64,000 nucleotides of DNA, from positions 1,319,478 to 1,383,477 of the forward strand of contig NZ_KE557306.1 in the NCBI RefSeq assembly GCF_000442275.2. Reading direction: 5' to 3'. Both the position numbers and the translations under genes were made by a program. Positions 26,253 through 34,118 of this stretch are shown in pieces. Positions within the stretch are counted from its first letter, which is position 1. Every line of letters starts with the position of its first letter. Below the pieces are notes generated by a model. The model had not been told where the DNA came from. It saw only the letters and a program-made list of their open reading frames with translations, and did not search any database. Origin of the DNA: Litoreibacter arenae DSM 19593. GTDB taxonomy: Bacteria; Pseudomonadota; Alphaproteobacteria; Rhodobacterales; Rhodobacteraceae.

Positions 26253-26822
26253 TTACAAAGGGAGTGACAGTTGCACGGGTTTGAACAGCCGGTGGTCTTT
26301 GGTCGTGGCCTGCGCCCGCAGAACTACCATCGCAGCGGCGCGGGCGTCTTCTCCTGCGTCATGGTGGTGAAAGTCAAGGTTCAACACCTGTTTCAGGTTG
26401 GCCAGACCGTGGCCGCCGTTGCCCTTCAATTCGGGCCAAGCCCTGCGCGCGATGGTCACGCTGTCGTGCCATGTCAGACGTGGTCGCGGAAGGCCCTGCG
26501 CTTTGCACGCGGCGTTGATCGCATGTTCATCGAACCTGCTGTGCTGCACCATCGGGTGGCGTGACAGCAACGGCCACATTTGGGGCCAGGTCTGGGCAAA
26601 GCTTCCGGCGCCGCGCACAGTCTCCGGCCCGATCCCGTGCAGGTCAACATTGAAGGGCGCGAACGGCATAAGCGGGTCGACATAGGTGGACCATGTGAGA
26701 ATGCTGTCATCAAAGCCAACGCAGGCGATCCCGATCTGGCAAATACTGGCGCTGTCGCCACAGGCGGTTTCGACATCCAGTGCAATGAACCGGAAATCAC
26801 CCACTGGCAGAGGCGGCATCAA
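26253..26822 (-). CDS. DnaQ-like 3'-5' exonuclease
   Basis: A 189-residue single-domain DEDD exonuclease of the RNase T / DNA polymerase III epsilon superfamily. Motif I is FIALDVETA (Asp and Glu at about 16 and 18); motif II lies around VQHSRFDEHAINAAC; motif III is HHHDAGEDARAAA, giving His-x4-Asp (DEDDh type). It removes nucleotides from DNA or RNA 3' ends. The start overlaps the stop of the TetR gene upstream (4 nt), so they are co-transcribed leftward. The link between a repair-type exonuclease and this regulator is unclear. It resembles proteins often annotated as exonuclease or 3'-5' exoribonuclease in Rhodobacteraceae. Confidence 0.82.
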   Translation of the reverse strand: MMPPLPVGDFRFIALDVETACGDSASICQIGIACVGFDDSILTWSTYVDPLMPFAPFNVDLHGIGPETVRGAGSFAQTWPQMWPLLSRHPMVQHSRFDEHAINAACKAQGLPRPRLTWHDSVTIARRAWPELKGNGGHGLANLKQVLNLDFHHHDAGEDARAAAMVVLRAQATTKDHRLFKPVQLSLPL

Positions 26823-27427
26823 TCCGGTGTTCCCCGAAGCCGGGCTTTCAACACAGCGATGAGCATGTCAGACGCCGCGCGCAATTCCGCAACATCTCCT
26901 GTCAGACGAGAGTAGGACCAAATGCCCTGCACCGAGATCGTGGTATAGCGCGCAAGCGCCTCGATTTCGGCATCGCTCAATGGACCATGATCGCCATTCT
27001 CAAGAGTCAGCACTTTGCGAAAGCCTGCCGTCAGGCGATCGCTATGCGCGCGCAGCTTTTGGCGGGTTTCCTGCGCATCTTCGGGGATCTGGGACAGTGT
27101 GTTGCCCACAAGGCATCCCATACCAAAGCCGCCCGAGTCCTCGAAACGCGCCAGAAGGTTATCGAAATACTTTTGAATGCCCTCGATTCCCGCGCCTTCG
27201 GCCTCAACCGGTGCAAAGGCGGGAGTGACGACGGTGTCTTGGTACCTGTCGAGACAGGCATGGAACAGATCTTCCTTGCCACCAAAATCGCTGTAGATTC
27301 CAGCTCGGCTCACGCCGGTTTCGCGCACCAGATCGCCCATGGAAACAACGTGGTAGCCTATCTTCCAGAATGTGCTGAGCGCACTGTCCAAAAGGTTTTC
27401 GCGGGATTGGGATTTCGCTCTGGGCAT
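26819..27427 (-). CDS. TetR/AcrR-family regulator next to dehalogenase
   Basis: A 202-residue TetR-family repressor. The N-terminal HTH is MPRAKSQSRENLLDSALSTFWKIGYHVVSMGDLVRETGVSRAGIYSDFGGKEDLF, with recognition helix near residues 38-48. The C-terminal half (FGMGCLVGNTLSQIPED) is the ligand-binding domain of the TetR_C type common in quinone- or electrophile-responsive repressors such as NemR; two Cys are present. It is divergent from the haloalkane dehalogenase frame, with 71 bp between, and an operator-like palindrome lies in the gap. It probably represses the dehalogenase and itself. Confidence 0.87.
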   Translation of the reverse strand: MPRAKSQSRENLLDSALSTFWKIGYHVVSMGDLVRETGVSRAGIYSDFGGKEDLFHACLDRYQDTVVTPAFAPVEAEGAGIEGIQKYFDNLLARFEDSGGFGMGCLVGNTLSQIPEDAQETRQKLRAHSDRLTAGFRKVLTLENGDHGPLSDAEIEALARYTTISVQGIWSYSRLTGDVAELRAASDMLIAVLKARLRGTPD

Positions 27428-27441
27428 TCTACACCTTTTTT

Positions 27442-27460
27442 TAGAATGGGCGTTCTTCTA
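27442..27460. promoter_or_regulatory. Operator-like palindrome between TetR and dehalogenase genes
   Basis: TAGAATGGGCGTTCTTCTA contains AGAA and TTCT arms with a 6-base centre. It lies 15-33 bp upstream of the TetR start and in front of the dehalogenase frame. The half-site resembles those of the unrelated TetR operator pair at 33429-33472. Confidence 0.5.
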
Positions 27461-27498
27461 CATCTGCCCCGACTCAAACACAAGCCCGAGGTGCTCAC

Positions 27499-28377
27499 AT
27501 GACTACGTCTTTCCGCGACAAAAAGAAATTTTCCACCGTCCATGGTAAGCAGATGGCCTATATCGAAGAAGGGACCGGCGATCCGATTGTATTCCTGCAT
27601 GGCAATCCGATGTCGTCTTATCTGTGGCGCAATGTGATGCCCCACCTTGCAGGCAAGGGACGCTTGATCGCGCCAGACCTGATTGGCATGGGCGATAGTG
27701 ACAAGCTCGATAATTCTGGCCCGGACAGCTATACCTTCGTCGAACACCGCAAATATCTGTTTGCTTTGCTTGAACAATTGGGCGTCACCGACAACGTCAC
27801 ACTGGTCATCCATGACTGGGGTTCAGGTTTGGGTTTCCATTGGGCACATACGCATCCCGGGGCCGTCAAAGGCATTGCCTTCATGGAAGCAATCGTCGAA
27901 ACCCGTGATAGCTGAGACCAGTTTCCCGACCGCGCCCGCGAAATGTTCCAAGCCCTACGCTCGCCTGCTGGCGAGGAGATGGTTCTCGAAAAGAACCTCT
28001 TTGTCGAAGCGCTGGTTCCCGGTTCCATCCTGCGGGATTTGACCGAAGAAGAAATGAACGAATTCCGCCGACCCTTCGCCAACGCGGGCGAAGATCGCCG
28101 CCCCACATTGACATGGCCGCGCCAGATCCCGATTGAAGGACAGCCAGCGGACGTGACCGAAATCGTCGATGCCTATGTTGACTGGCTCGGCAAGACATCA
28201 ATTCCCAAGCTCTTCGTCAATGCGGACCCCGGCGTGCTGATCACGGGGGTGGTACGCGACCGCGTGCGCAGCTGGCCGAACATCACCGAAGTGACGGTAC
28301 CCGGCCTGCACTTCATTCAGGAAGACTCTCCGGATGAGATCGGTGTAGCCGTGCGGGATTGGCACGCCAGACTGTAA
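27499..28377 (+). pseudogene. Haloalkane dehalogenase interrupted by one in-frame TGA
   Basis: The frame reads as a complete LinB/DhaA-type haloalkane dehalogenase of 292 codons except for a TGA at 27913-27915 (codon 139). Both halves are in the same frame. The first half has FLHGNP (halide-binding Asn), the nucleophile Asp106 in VIHDWGS with Trp107, and the catalytic Glu130 in FMEAI. The second half has [13 protein letters not shown] and the catalytic His271 in [13 protein letters not shown]. Compared with my memory of LinB, the TGA sits where a Trp precedes A-D-F-P, so TGG to TGA is the simplest cause. As read, the protein would stop after 138 residues and lose the His. A sequencing error or readthrough is possible. 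The enzyme family hydrolyses haloalkanes to alcohols and halide. Confidence 0.88.
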
Positions 28378-28664
28378 CCCCCACCAGTTGCGCCGGGCGC
28401 GGATCGCAATCGACCGCCGCAACATTTGGCTTTCAAGGCAATGGCTCGGATGAGCCTGCAGCGGCGGCCGAGCTTGCCGCTGCAACTCTCGCGGCTGATT
28501 TGCCAAAATCATCAGCGGTTCGTTTGAAAAATCTGAATGACACAAGGGCCAATGGCATGTTCAAAAAATTATGATCGGCACTGCGTTGCGGAATTTTCGC
28601 TTTGCGTCACAGGTCGTACGATGCTCGATTTCCTGCTGTGGCGGGTCGCATAGGCCGTGATTTC

Positions 28665-29267
28665 TCAGGCTCCGTATTGATTCATCATCATATCAACCGA
28701 CTGGTCAATCATGGCGTCCATTTCGTCAGGTTTGACCAAGGGCGCCCCCAACATGAACGGCCAAAACGCCTTGCCCTTCAACAATGATATGAATTCTTCG
28801 GCCGCTTGTCGGGGATTTGCGATGGTCAGCACCCCGTCGGCGGCGGCCTCTTTGAACAACTGTTCAAAGGACGCCGTATAGTCGACTTCATTCTGGATTT
28901 CCCTGACAAGTTCCGGATCCCGCAGGATCTCGCCCATCAGCATCTTGTTGGCGGTCATGACTTCGGGCGAAGTGTACAGTCGCGCCTGCGCACGGCCCAT
29001 CTCAATCAGTTGCTCTCGGATATCCATGCCGGGCTGGTAGCTGACCTTCAGGTTGTCCGCGATGACCCTCCATTGGCGCAGCATCAGGGTTTGGAAGAGC
29101 ACTTCCTTGCTTTCAAAATACCGATACACGGTGCGTTTCGACGCGCCAGCTCGCTTGGAGATACGGTCCATGCTGGCCGCAAGGAACCCATTCTCGCAGA
29201 ATTCTTCAAACGCGCCCTGCAGGATTGCCTCACGTTTATCTACTGAATTTTCAACGATTTCATTCAT
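28665..29267 (-). CDS. TetR/AcrR-family regulator divergent from iorAB
   Basis: A 200-residue TetR-family repressor: HTH in KREAILQGAFEEFCENGFLAASMDRISKRAGASKRTVYRYFESKEVLF (recognition helix about 40-50), followed by a C-terminal domain with ARLYTSPEVMTANKMLMGE that resembles the AefR-like TetR_C class. It is divergent from the 2Fe-2S subunit gene; the 143-bp gap holds two copies of AGGTAAAC-N6-GTTTACCT-type palindromes, so it very probably represses iorAB and itself. The ligand is unknown; aromatic N-heterocycles or aldehydes would fit the target enzyme class. Confidence 0.88.
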   Translation of the reverse strand: MNEIVENSVDKREAILQGAFEEFCENGFLAASMDRISKRAGASKRTVYRYFESKEVLFQTLMLRQWRVIADNLKVSYQPGMDIREQLIEMGRAQARLYTSPEVMTANKMLMGEILRDPELVREIQNEVDYTASFEQLFKEAAADGVLTIANPRQAAEEFISLLKGKAFWPFMLGAPLVKPDEMDAMIDQSVDMMMNQYGA

Positions 29268-29314
29268 ACTGCCAGTCTACACATCACGTCCAGGAATTGC
29301 CAATTTTTCGACAG

Positions 29315-29334
29315 GGTAAACTTGCGGGTTTACC
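29315..29334. promoter_or_regulatory. TetR operator 1 before iorA-like gene
   Basis: GGTAAAC-N6-GTTTACC is a perfect 7-bp inverted repeat with a 6-base spacer. It lies in the gap between the divergent TetR gene and the 2Fe-2S subunit gene, 48 bp from the TetR start codon. Confidence 0.75.
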
Positions 29335-29354
29335 TGTGGTTATTTGCGTTATAT

Positions 29355-29376
29355 AGGTACACTTAACAGTTTACCT
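29355..29376. promoter_or_regulatory. TetR operator 2 before iorA-like gene
   Basis: AGGTACAC-N6-GTTTACCT is the second copy of the palindrome, with one mismatch between arms. Its centre is 41 bp from that of operator 1, close to four helical turns, and 45 bp from the iorA-like start codon. Confidence 0.7.
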
Positions 29377-29410
29377 GCATTCCAATCGTATTGCCAGATG
29401 GAGATCGACA

Positions 29411-29875
29411 ATGACTATCAAGCTAAAGATTAACGGGGCCGAACGCTCTGTCGAAGCGGAACCCGGCACACCATTGCTGTGGGTGATCCGGGATGAACTA
29501 AAACTGACCGGCACCAAATTCGGCTGCGGCGTTGCGTCTTGCGGCGCTTGCACCGTGCATGTCGACGGCGAACCGACGCGGTCCTGCCAGACCTATGTCG
29601 AAGACGTCGAGGGCGCCGAGGTTTCCACCATCGAAGCGATTGGCGACGACAAGATCGGCGCTGCCGTACAGCAAGCCTGGAAAGAGCTCGACGTGGTGCA
29701 ATGCGGGTACTGTCAGTCTGGTCAGATCATGTCTGCGGTGGGTTTGTTGAAAGAAACGCCAAAGCCAACGCTGGAAGAGATTGACGAATACATGGATGGC
29801 AACGCCTGCCGCTGTGCCACCTATCAACGTATCCGCGCCGGTATCCAGCGCGCCTCAGAAATCGTGGAGGGTTAA
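29411..29875 (+). CDS. 2Fe-2S subunit of IorAB-type molybdenum hydroxylase
   Basis: A 154-residue small subunit of the xanthine dehydrogenase family, most like the alpha subunit of isoquinoline 1-oxidoreductase. Eight cysteines bind two [2Fe-2S] clusters: a plant-ferredoxin-type site (Cys39, 44, 47, 59 in GCGVASCGACTVHVDG) and a four-helix-bundle site (Cys98, 101, 133, 135 in QCGYCQSGQ and NACRCATYQRI). It passes electrons from the molybdenum subunit to an external acceptor, as no FAD subunit is encoded. The large subunit gene starts 3 bp after its stop. Expression is probably controlled by the divergent TetR. Confidence 0.92.
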   Translation: MTIKLKINGAERSVEAEPGTPLLWVIRDELKLTGTKFGCGVASCGACTVHVDGEPTRSCQTYVEDVEGAEVSTIEAIGDDKIGAAVQQAWKELDVVQCGYCQSGQIMSAVGLLKETPKPTLEEIDEYMDGNACRCATYQRIRAGIQRASEIVEG

Positions 29876-29878
29876 GCC

Positions 29879-32068
29879 ATGACCGTCAACACATCCCGCC
29901 GCAGTTTCCTCAAAGGTGCAGGTGCGGCCGTTGCCGTTCTGGCCGTTGGCATTGACCCCAAGGGCGCGCTTGCCGCTTCGACGTCGGAGGCAGGCACAGC
30001 CATTACGCCCTTCGTGAAAATCTATGCCGATGGTACAGTTGCAGCCGTCATCAAGCACTTTGAAGGCGGGCAAGGCACCTCTACGGGCCTGTCCACGCTG
30101 ATCGCGGAAGAGCTGAACATGGAGCTTAGCGATATCACCTTCGAAATGGCCCCTTCGGATACCGCCGTTTACAACAACCTGTTCTTTGGCGCGCTGCAGG
30201 GCACGGGCGGATCGACCGCGATGGCCAATTCGTTCATGCAATATCGCACCGCAGGCGCGGCCGCGCGTGACGTATTGTTGCAAGCCGCGGCCAAGGATTG
30301 GGACGTGGACGTCTCTGAGCTGACACTTGCCAATGGCGTCATTTCAGGCGCGGGCAAAGAGGGCCAGATCGGTGAATTCATCGCCACCGCTGCGCAGATC
30401 GCGGTGCCGGCCGAGCCTGTCCTGAAGGCCCCCGAAGACTGGACCCAGATCGGCAACACCCAAAAAGCGCGCCGCGACAGCCATGACAAGGTCAACGGCG
30501 AAGGCATCTATGGCATGGATATCCAACTGGATAACCAGATGGTTGCCGCGATCAAACGCATCCCGCAATATGGTGCGACTGTCGCTTCGTTCGACGATAG
30601 TGCCGCCAAGGACGTCACGGGCTTCATCATGGCCAAGGCTCTGCCCAACGGCGCGGGTGTGGTGGCTTATGCCGAAAACACCTGGGCCGCGTTTCAAGCG
30701 CGTGACGCGATCGAGGTGGAGTGGGATCTGAGCAAGGCCGAAACCCGCAGCAGCGACGAGATAAAGCAACAACTGCTGGCAGCTGTGAACACTGAGCCGC
30801 AGTGGCAGGCATCCGAAACAACATTGGGTGCCGCATCCACAGCGCTGGAGGGAGCCGCCCAAGTCGTGGAGCGCGAGTTCTTCCTGCCGATGCTGGCCCA
30901 TGCAACGATGGAGCCCCTGTCAGCCACAATTGCGGCCACCGAAGACGGCGGCGTGATCATGTATGATGGCGCGCAGGGTCCAACCATCAACCACGCCACG
31001 ATGCACCAGATCCTTGGCATCCCGATGGACAAGATTCAGGTCAAAACCCTTTATGCAGGCGGGTTCTTTGGCCGTCGCTTCAACGCAGGCGCGGACTATA
31101 TCGTCGAAACGACACTGGCCTTTTCGATGACCGATCAAACCCGCCCGGTAAAGCTGGTCTGGTCCCGCGAAGACGATCTTGCCGGTGGCTGGTACCGCCC
31201 GGCCTATGCGCACAAGGTTCGGGTTGGTCTGGACGATGCGGGCAAGATTGTTGGCTGGGATCACCGCGTGGCGGGTCAATCCATTGCAAAAGATGGGCCC
31301 TTCGAGGCTTTCTATGTCAAAGACGGTGTGGACATTTCTTCGGTGGAAGGGACGGCAGAAAATCCCTATGCGATCCCCGGAATGCACATCGGCTTGACGG
31401 ACGCGGCCCCGGCAACAACCGTTAACTATTGGCGTTCCGTCGGTCACAGCCATAACGCCTATGTCATGGAAACCATGATGGATGTGGCCGCCGCAGCAGC
31501 CGGTCAGGATCCCGTCAGCTTCCGTCTTGCGTATTTGCCCGGCGACACAGCTGATCAAAAACGCAAAGCTGACGTCCTGAAACTGGCTGCCGAGAACGCC
31601 GGGTTTGGCAAGCCGTTGCCCGACGGGCACTTCCACGGCGTGGCTGTGCACAAATCCTTTGGTACCTACTGTGCGCAGATCTGCGAAATCTCGATCGACG
31701 AAGATGACTATGTTCAGATCGAGAAATACACCGCAGCCGTCGACTGTGGCGTGGCGGTGAACCCCGACGTCATCAAAGCCCAGGTCGAAGGGGCGATCGG
31801 CTTTGGCGTCGGTCACATCATGCGCGATCAGATCACGCTGGATGGCGGCGTCGTAGTGCAGCAAAACTTCCCCGACTACGAACCGCTGCGGATGCGCGAC
31901 ATCAAGGCCATCGAGGTGCATATCGTCAAGACAAACGAAGCACCCTCAGGCATTGGCGAACCGGGCACACCGCCGGCGGGCCCAGCACTCGCGAACGCAA
32001 TCGCAGCCTCCGGGCGTGATCTGGTAACACACCTGCCGATGACCGAAAACGGTGTCGAATTCGCCTGA
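29879..32068 (+). CDS. Molybdopterin-binding subunit of IorAB-type hydroxylase
   Basis: A 729-residue large subunit of the xanthine dehydrogenase family, of the IorB type. The N-terminus has a Tat signal (SRRSFLKGAG, residues 6-15, then a hydrophobic stretch ending near AALA), so the enzyme is probably exported folded to the periplasm. Visible family motifs include EGGQGTSTGLSTLIAEEL, GGFFGRRFNAG, YWRSVGHSHNAYVMETMMD and the C-terminal GIGEPGTPPAGPALANAI with the catalytic Glu. The family hydroxylates N-heteroaromatics or oxidises aldehydes using water. Molybdenum cofactor cytosine dinucleotide and XdhC/MocA-type maturation proteins would be needed but are not encoded here. The substrate is unknown. 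Confidence 0.9.
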   Translation: MTVNTSRRSFLKGAGAAVAVLAVGIDPKGALAASTSEAGTAITPFVKIYADGTVAAVIKHFEGGQGTSTGLSTLIAEELNMELSDITFEMAPSDTAVYNNLFFGALQGTGGSTAMANSFMQYRTAGAAARDVLLQAAAKDWDVDVSELTLANGVISGAGKEGQIGEFIATAAQIAVPAEPVLKAPEDWTQIGNTQKARRDSHDKVNGEGIYGMDIQLDNQMVAAIKRIPQYGATVASFDDSAAKDVTGFIMAKALPNGAGVVAYAENTWAAFQARDAIEVEWDLSKAETRSSDEIKQQLLAAVNTEPQWQASETTLGAASTALEGAAQVVEREFFLPMLAHATMEPLSATIAATEDGGVIMYDGAQGPTINHATMHQILGIPMDKIQVKTLYAGGFFGRRFNAGADYIVETTLAFSMTDQTRPVKLVWSREDDLAGGWYRPAYAHKVRVGLDDAGKIVGWDHRVAGQSIAKDGPFEAFYVKDGVDISSVEGTAENPYAIPGMHIGLTDAAPATTVNYWRSVGHSHNAYVMETMMDVAAAAAGQDPVSFRLAYLPGDTADQKRKADVLKLAAENAGFGKPLPDGHFHGVAVHKSFGTYCAQICEISIDEDDYVQIEKYTAAVDCGVAVNPDVIKAQVEGAIGFGVGHIMRDQITLDGGVVVQQNFPDYEPLRMRDIKAIEVHIVKTNEAPSGIGEPGTPPAGPALANAIAASGRDLVTHLPMTENGVEFA

Positions 32069-32077
32069 CGGACCTAT

Positions 32078-32109
32078 AGACCGCCGCAGCCATAGGGGTG
32101 CGGCGGTCT
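32078..32109 (+). terminator. Terminator-like hairpin after iorB-like gene
   Basis: AGACCGCCGCA and TGCGGCGGTCT form an 11-bp perfect stem with a 10-base loop, 9 bases after the stop codon. No T-run follows, so it may act with Rho or as an mRNA-stabilising hairpin. Confidence 0.6.
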
Positions 32110-32260
32110 CTCAATACCGGCTCCACAACCTTGCACGCGACACTGCGTCCCGTGCGGTTCAGAACTCCTCCTCAAGCTATAACCATAAATGCGCCACCAC
32201 TGAGTGCCTGCTTCTGGCTGTATTTCAATGGCGGTTTCCAGGATGCTCTGCCATAGAAGC

Positions 32261-32286
32261 GCAATTGCAGCGAAGGTCCGGTTCGG
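32261..32286 (-). repeat. Dispersed intergenic repeat, copy D (inverted)
   Basis: GCAATTGCAGCGAAGGTCCG matches 43923-43942 in 18 of 20 bases. Read on the minus strand it shares the CGGACNTTCGC core with copies B and C. It lies between the iorB-like gene and the dehydrogenase gene. Confidence 0.45.
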
Positions 32287-32341
32287 ATTTTTTCCCCGAT
32301 GCTAACTCTTGTGATAGGCTCCGATCTCATCCTCGTGGCTG

Positions 32342-33412
32342 TCAGCCCCCGATCACCACACCGATTTTGCCCATGTGCGACTTTTCCAGAAATGCCTTCT
32401 GCGCCGCGTGCAAGTCGGCCAATGGATAGGTTTCGGCGACCACGGGCCTGATCTCGTCCGCTTCAATGTAGCTGACCAAATCAGTGAACACGCGTGGGTC
32501 CTGCCGGGTGCTCCCGATGAGGGTCAGGTCTTTGAGGTAAAGCGTCCGCAGATCAAGCTCGACGATCGGTCCTGCAATAGCGCCCGATGTCACATAGCGC
32601 CCCCGTGGCACCAACGCATTGAGCAGTTCGGGCCAGCGCGGCCCACCTACAAGGTCGAGCACGACGTCGAAGGCTTCATCCGGATGAGCTTCGTTGCGGT
32701 CTATCACCGCATCCGCGCCGAGGGTTTTCAGCGCGTCCATCTTCGCAGGGCTGGTAGACGCCGTGACATGCGCGCCGCGCCGCTTGGCCAGTTGCACCGC
32801 CGCCGAGCCGACGCCGCCAGATGCGCCTGTGATCAGCACACGTTCGATGCCCAGACCGGCGCGTTGGATCATGCCTTCGGCGGTGGAGTATGCACAAGGA
32901 AAGGACGCGAGCTCGATATCCGAAAGGGGGCTCTCGATCCGCAATGCGTGTTCGTCGCCCGCGGTGGTGTATTCGGCGAAGCCGCCATTGCGCTCCGAGC
33001 CGAAGGTCACAAGCGCATCTGGTCCAGCACCGGTTGGACGATGCATAGGCCGCACCAGCACGCGCTGACCGATCCGCGCAGCGTCCACACCGTCACCAAC
33101 CGCAACGATCTCACCGCAGCAATCCGCACCTTGGATGCGCGGAAAGCTGAGCGCACCGGACCATGCGCCGTCGGCATCAGAGGCACCTGCATAGCCCTCT
33201 GTCGCAGCCGAACCGGTGTCGCCCCGCACCGCTTTCGAATACCAGCCGGTTCGGGTGTTGATGTCCGTGTTGTTCACCGCCGACGCGCCCACACGGATCA
33301 ATACCTCGCCAGCTTCCGGTCGCGGAACCAAAACGTCGTCACGCCATTCAAGCTTATCCAACCCGCCATGGCCCGTGAGGATTACAGCTTTCATCGTTTC
33401 AGGAAGTGTCAT
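32342..33412 (-). CDS. Zinc-independent MDR-type quinone/enoyl reductase
   Basis: A 356-residue medium-chain dehydrogenase/reductase. The N-terminal GroES-like domain includes GEVLIRVGASAVNNTDINTRTGWY and IQGADCCGEIVAVGDGVD; the Rossmann domain starts at VLITGASGGVGSAAVQLAKRRGAHV (NADPH binding), followed by LGADAVIDR and VVLDLVGG. The structural zinc cysteines of classical alcohol dehydrogenases are absent, so a quinone oxidoreductase or enoyl reductase activity is more likely. It is divergent from a TetR gene, with two strong palindromes between them, and is probably its main target. It would fit a detoxification response. Confidence 0.87.
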   Translation of the reverse strand: MTLPETMKAVILTGHGGLDKLEWRDDVLVPRPEAGEVLIRVGASAVNNTDINTRTGWYSKAVRGDTGSAATEGYAGASDADGAWSGALSFPRIQGADCCGEIVAVGDGVDAARIGQRVLVRPMHRPTGAGPDALVTFGSERNGGFAEYTTAGDEHALRIESPLSDIELASFPCAYSTAEGMIQRAGLGIERVLITGASGGVGSAAVQLAKRRGAHVTASTSPAKMDALKTLGADAVIDRNEAHPDEAFDVVLDLVGGPRWPELLNALVPRGRYVTSGAIAGPIVELDLRTLYLKDLTLIGSTRQDPRVFTDLVSYIEADEIRPVVAETYPLADLHAAQKAFLEKSHMGKIGVVIGG

Positions 33413-33428
33413 TGTGGCATACTCCGGT

Positions 33429-33446
33429 GTAGAATGATTACTCTAC
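33429..33446. promoter_or_regulatory. TetR operator 1 between dehydrogenase and TetR genes
   Basis: GTAGAATGATTACTCTAC has GTAGA/TCTAC arms. It lies 17 bp upstream of the dehydrogenase start. Confidence 0.7.
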
Positions 33447-33454
33447 TTGCGTAG

Positions 33455-33472
33455 GTAGAGCGATCGTTCTAC
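33455..33472. promoter_or_regulatory. TetR operator 2 between dehydrogenase and TetR genes
   Basis: GTAGAGCGATCGTTCTAC is an almost perfect 18-bp palindrome matching the first operator. The centres are 26 bp apart. The second site lies 10 bp before the TetR start, so it would also give autorepression. Confidence 0.72.
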
Positions 33473-33482
33473 ATCGTCAAGT

Positions 33483-34007
33483 ATGAGCGATATGATGAAC
33501 AAGATATCCGCAGGGCTTGAGCGTGCCTTTGCCAATCGGGGCTTCGCCGAGCCCAGCGTCGAGGATCTGCGGGATGCTGCGGGCGTGAGCCTCCGCACGC
33601 TTTACAAGTACACGCCGTCCCGGGCGGAAATGGTGCTTGCTGCGTTGGAGAACCGGCACCAGCGCTATCTCGCCCGCGTTTTTGATGACCTACCAGAGGA
33701 CCCGAGCGAGGCGCTCGATACGATACTGACCCGCGTCGGGAACTGGATGGCGACCGAGAGCTCGCATGGCTGCCTCTTTCATGCTGCGGTGGCCGCCGAA
33801 CCCAGAAGCCGGCCTCTCCGCGCTTTATTGGAACGTCACAAGGCAGAGGTCGCGGCAAAGGCCGCAGCGGCGACCGCGTTGAAGGGAGCCAATATCGCGC
33901 TGTTGTTGATCATCGAAGGGCTGACGCAAGCATGGCCCCTGCATAAGGTGGCCGCGCTTGATGCGGCCAAGCGATTAGGTCTTTCACTACTTTCATCAGA
34001 TCGTTGA
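33483..34007 (+). CDS. TetR-family regulator divergent from dehydrogenase gene
   Basis: A 174-residue TetR-type regulator, somewhat short for the family. The HTH is SAGLERAFANRGFAEPSVEDLRDAAGVSLRTLYKYTPSRAEMVLAAL (recognition helix about 36-46). The C-terminal domain contains ESSHGCLFHAAVAAEPRSRPLRALLERHK, resembling the TetR_C class that senses small electrophiles. The promoter gap with the divergent dehydrogenase gene carries two matched palindromes. It is the likely repressor of both genes. Confidence 0.85.
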   Translation: MSDMMNKISAGLERAFANRGFAEPSVEDLRDAAGVSLRTLYKYTPSRAEMVLAALENRHQRYLARVFDDLPEDPSEALDTILTRVGNWMATESSHGCLFHAAVAAEPRSRPLRALLERHKAEVAAKAAAATALKGANIALLLIIEGLTQAWPLHKVAALDAAKRLGLSLLSSDR

Positions 34008-34118
34008 CGAACTGGTCAGATGTTGCAGCGTCGCTTTCTAAAAGCCGACATTGGAAAAGAAGTGCAGCATCTCAGCTCGTCCGAGGTCTGCTTTGTCAAA
34101 CTATGACACACCCAATGG

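Noticed and set aside
27913-27915. TGA as selenocysteine codon in the dehalogenase
   Set aside because: The position corresponds to a Trp, not Cys, in the family and no stem-loop element was evident just downstream.
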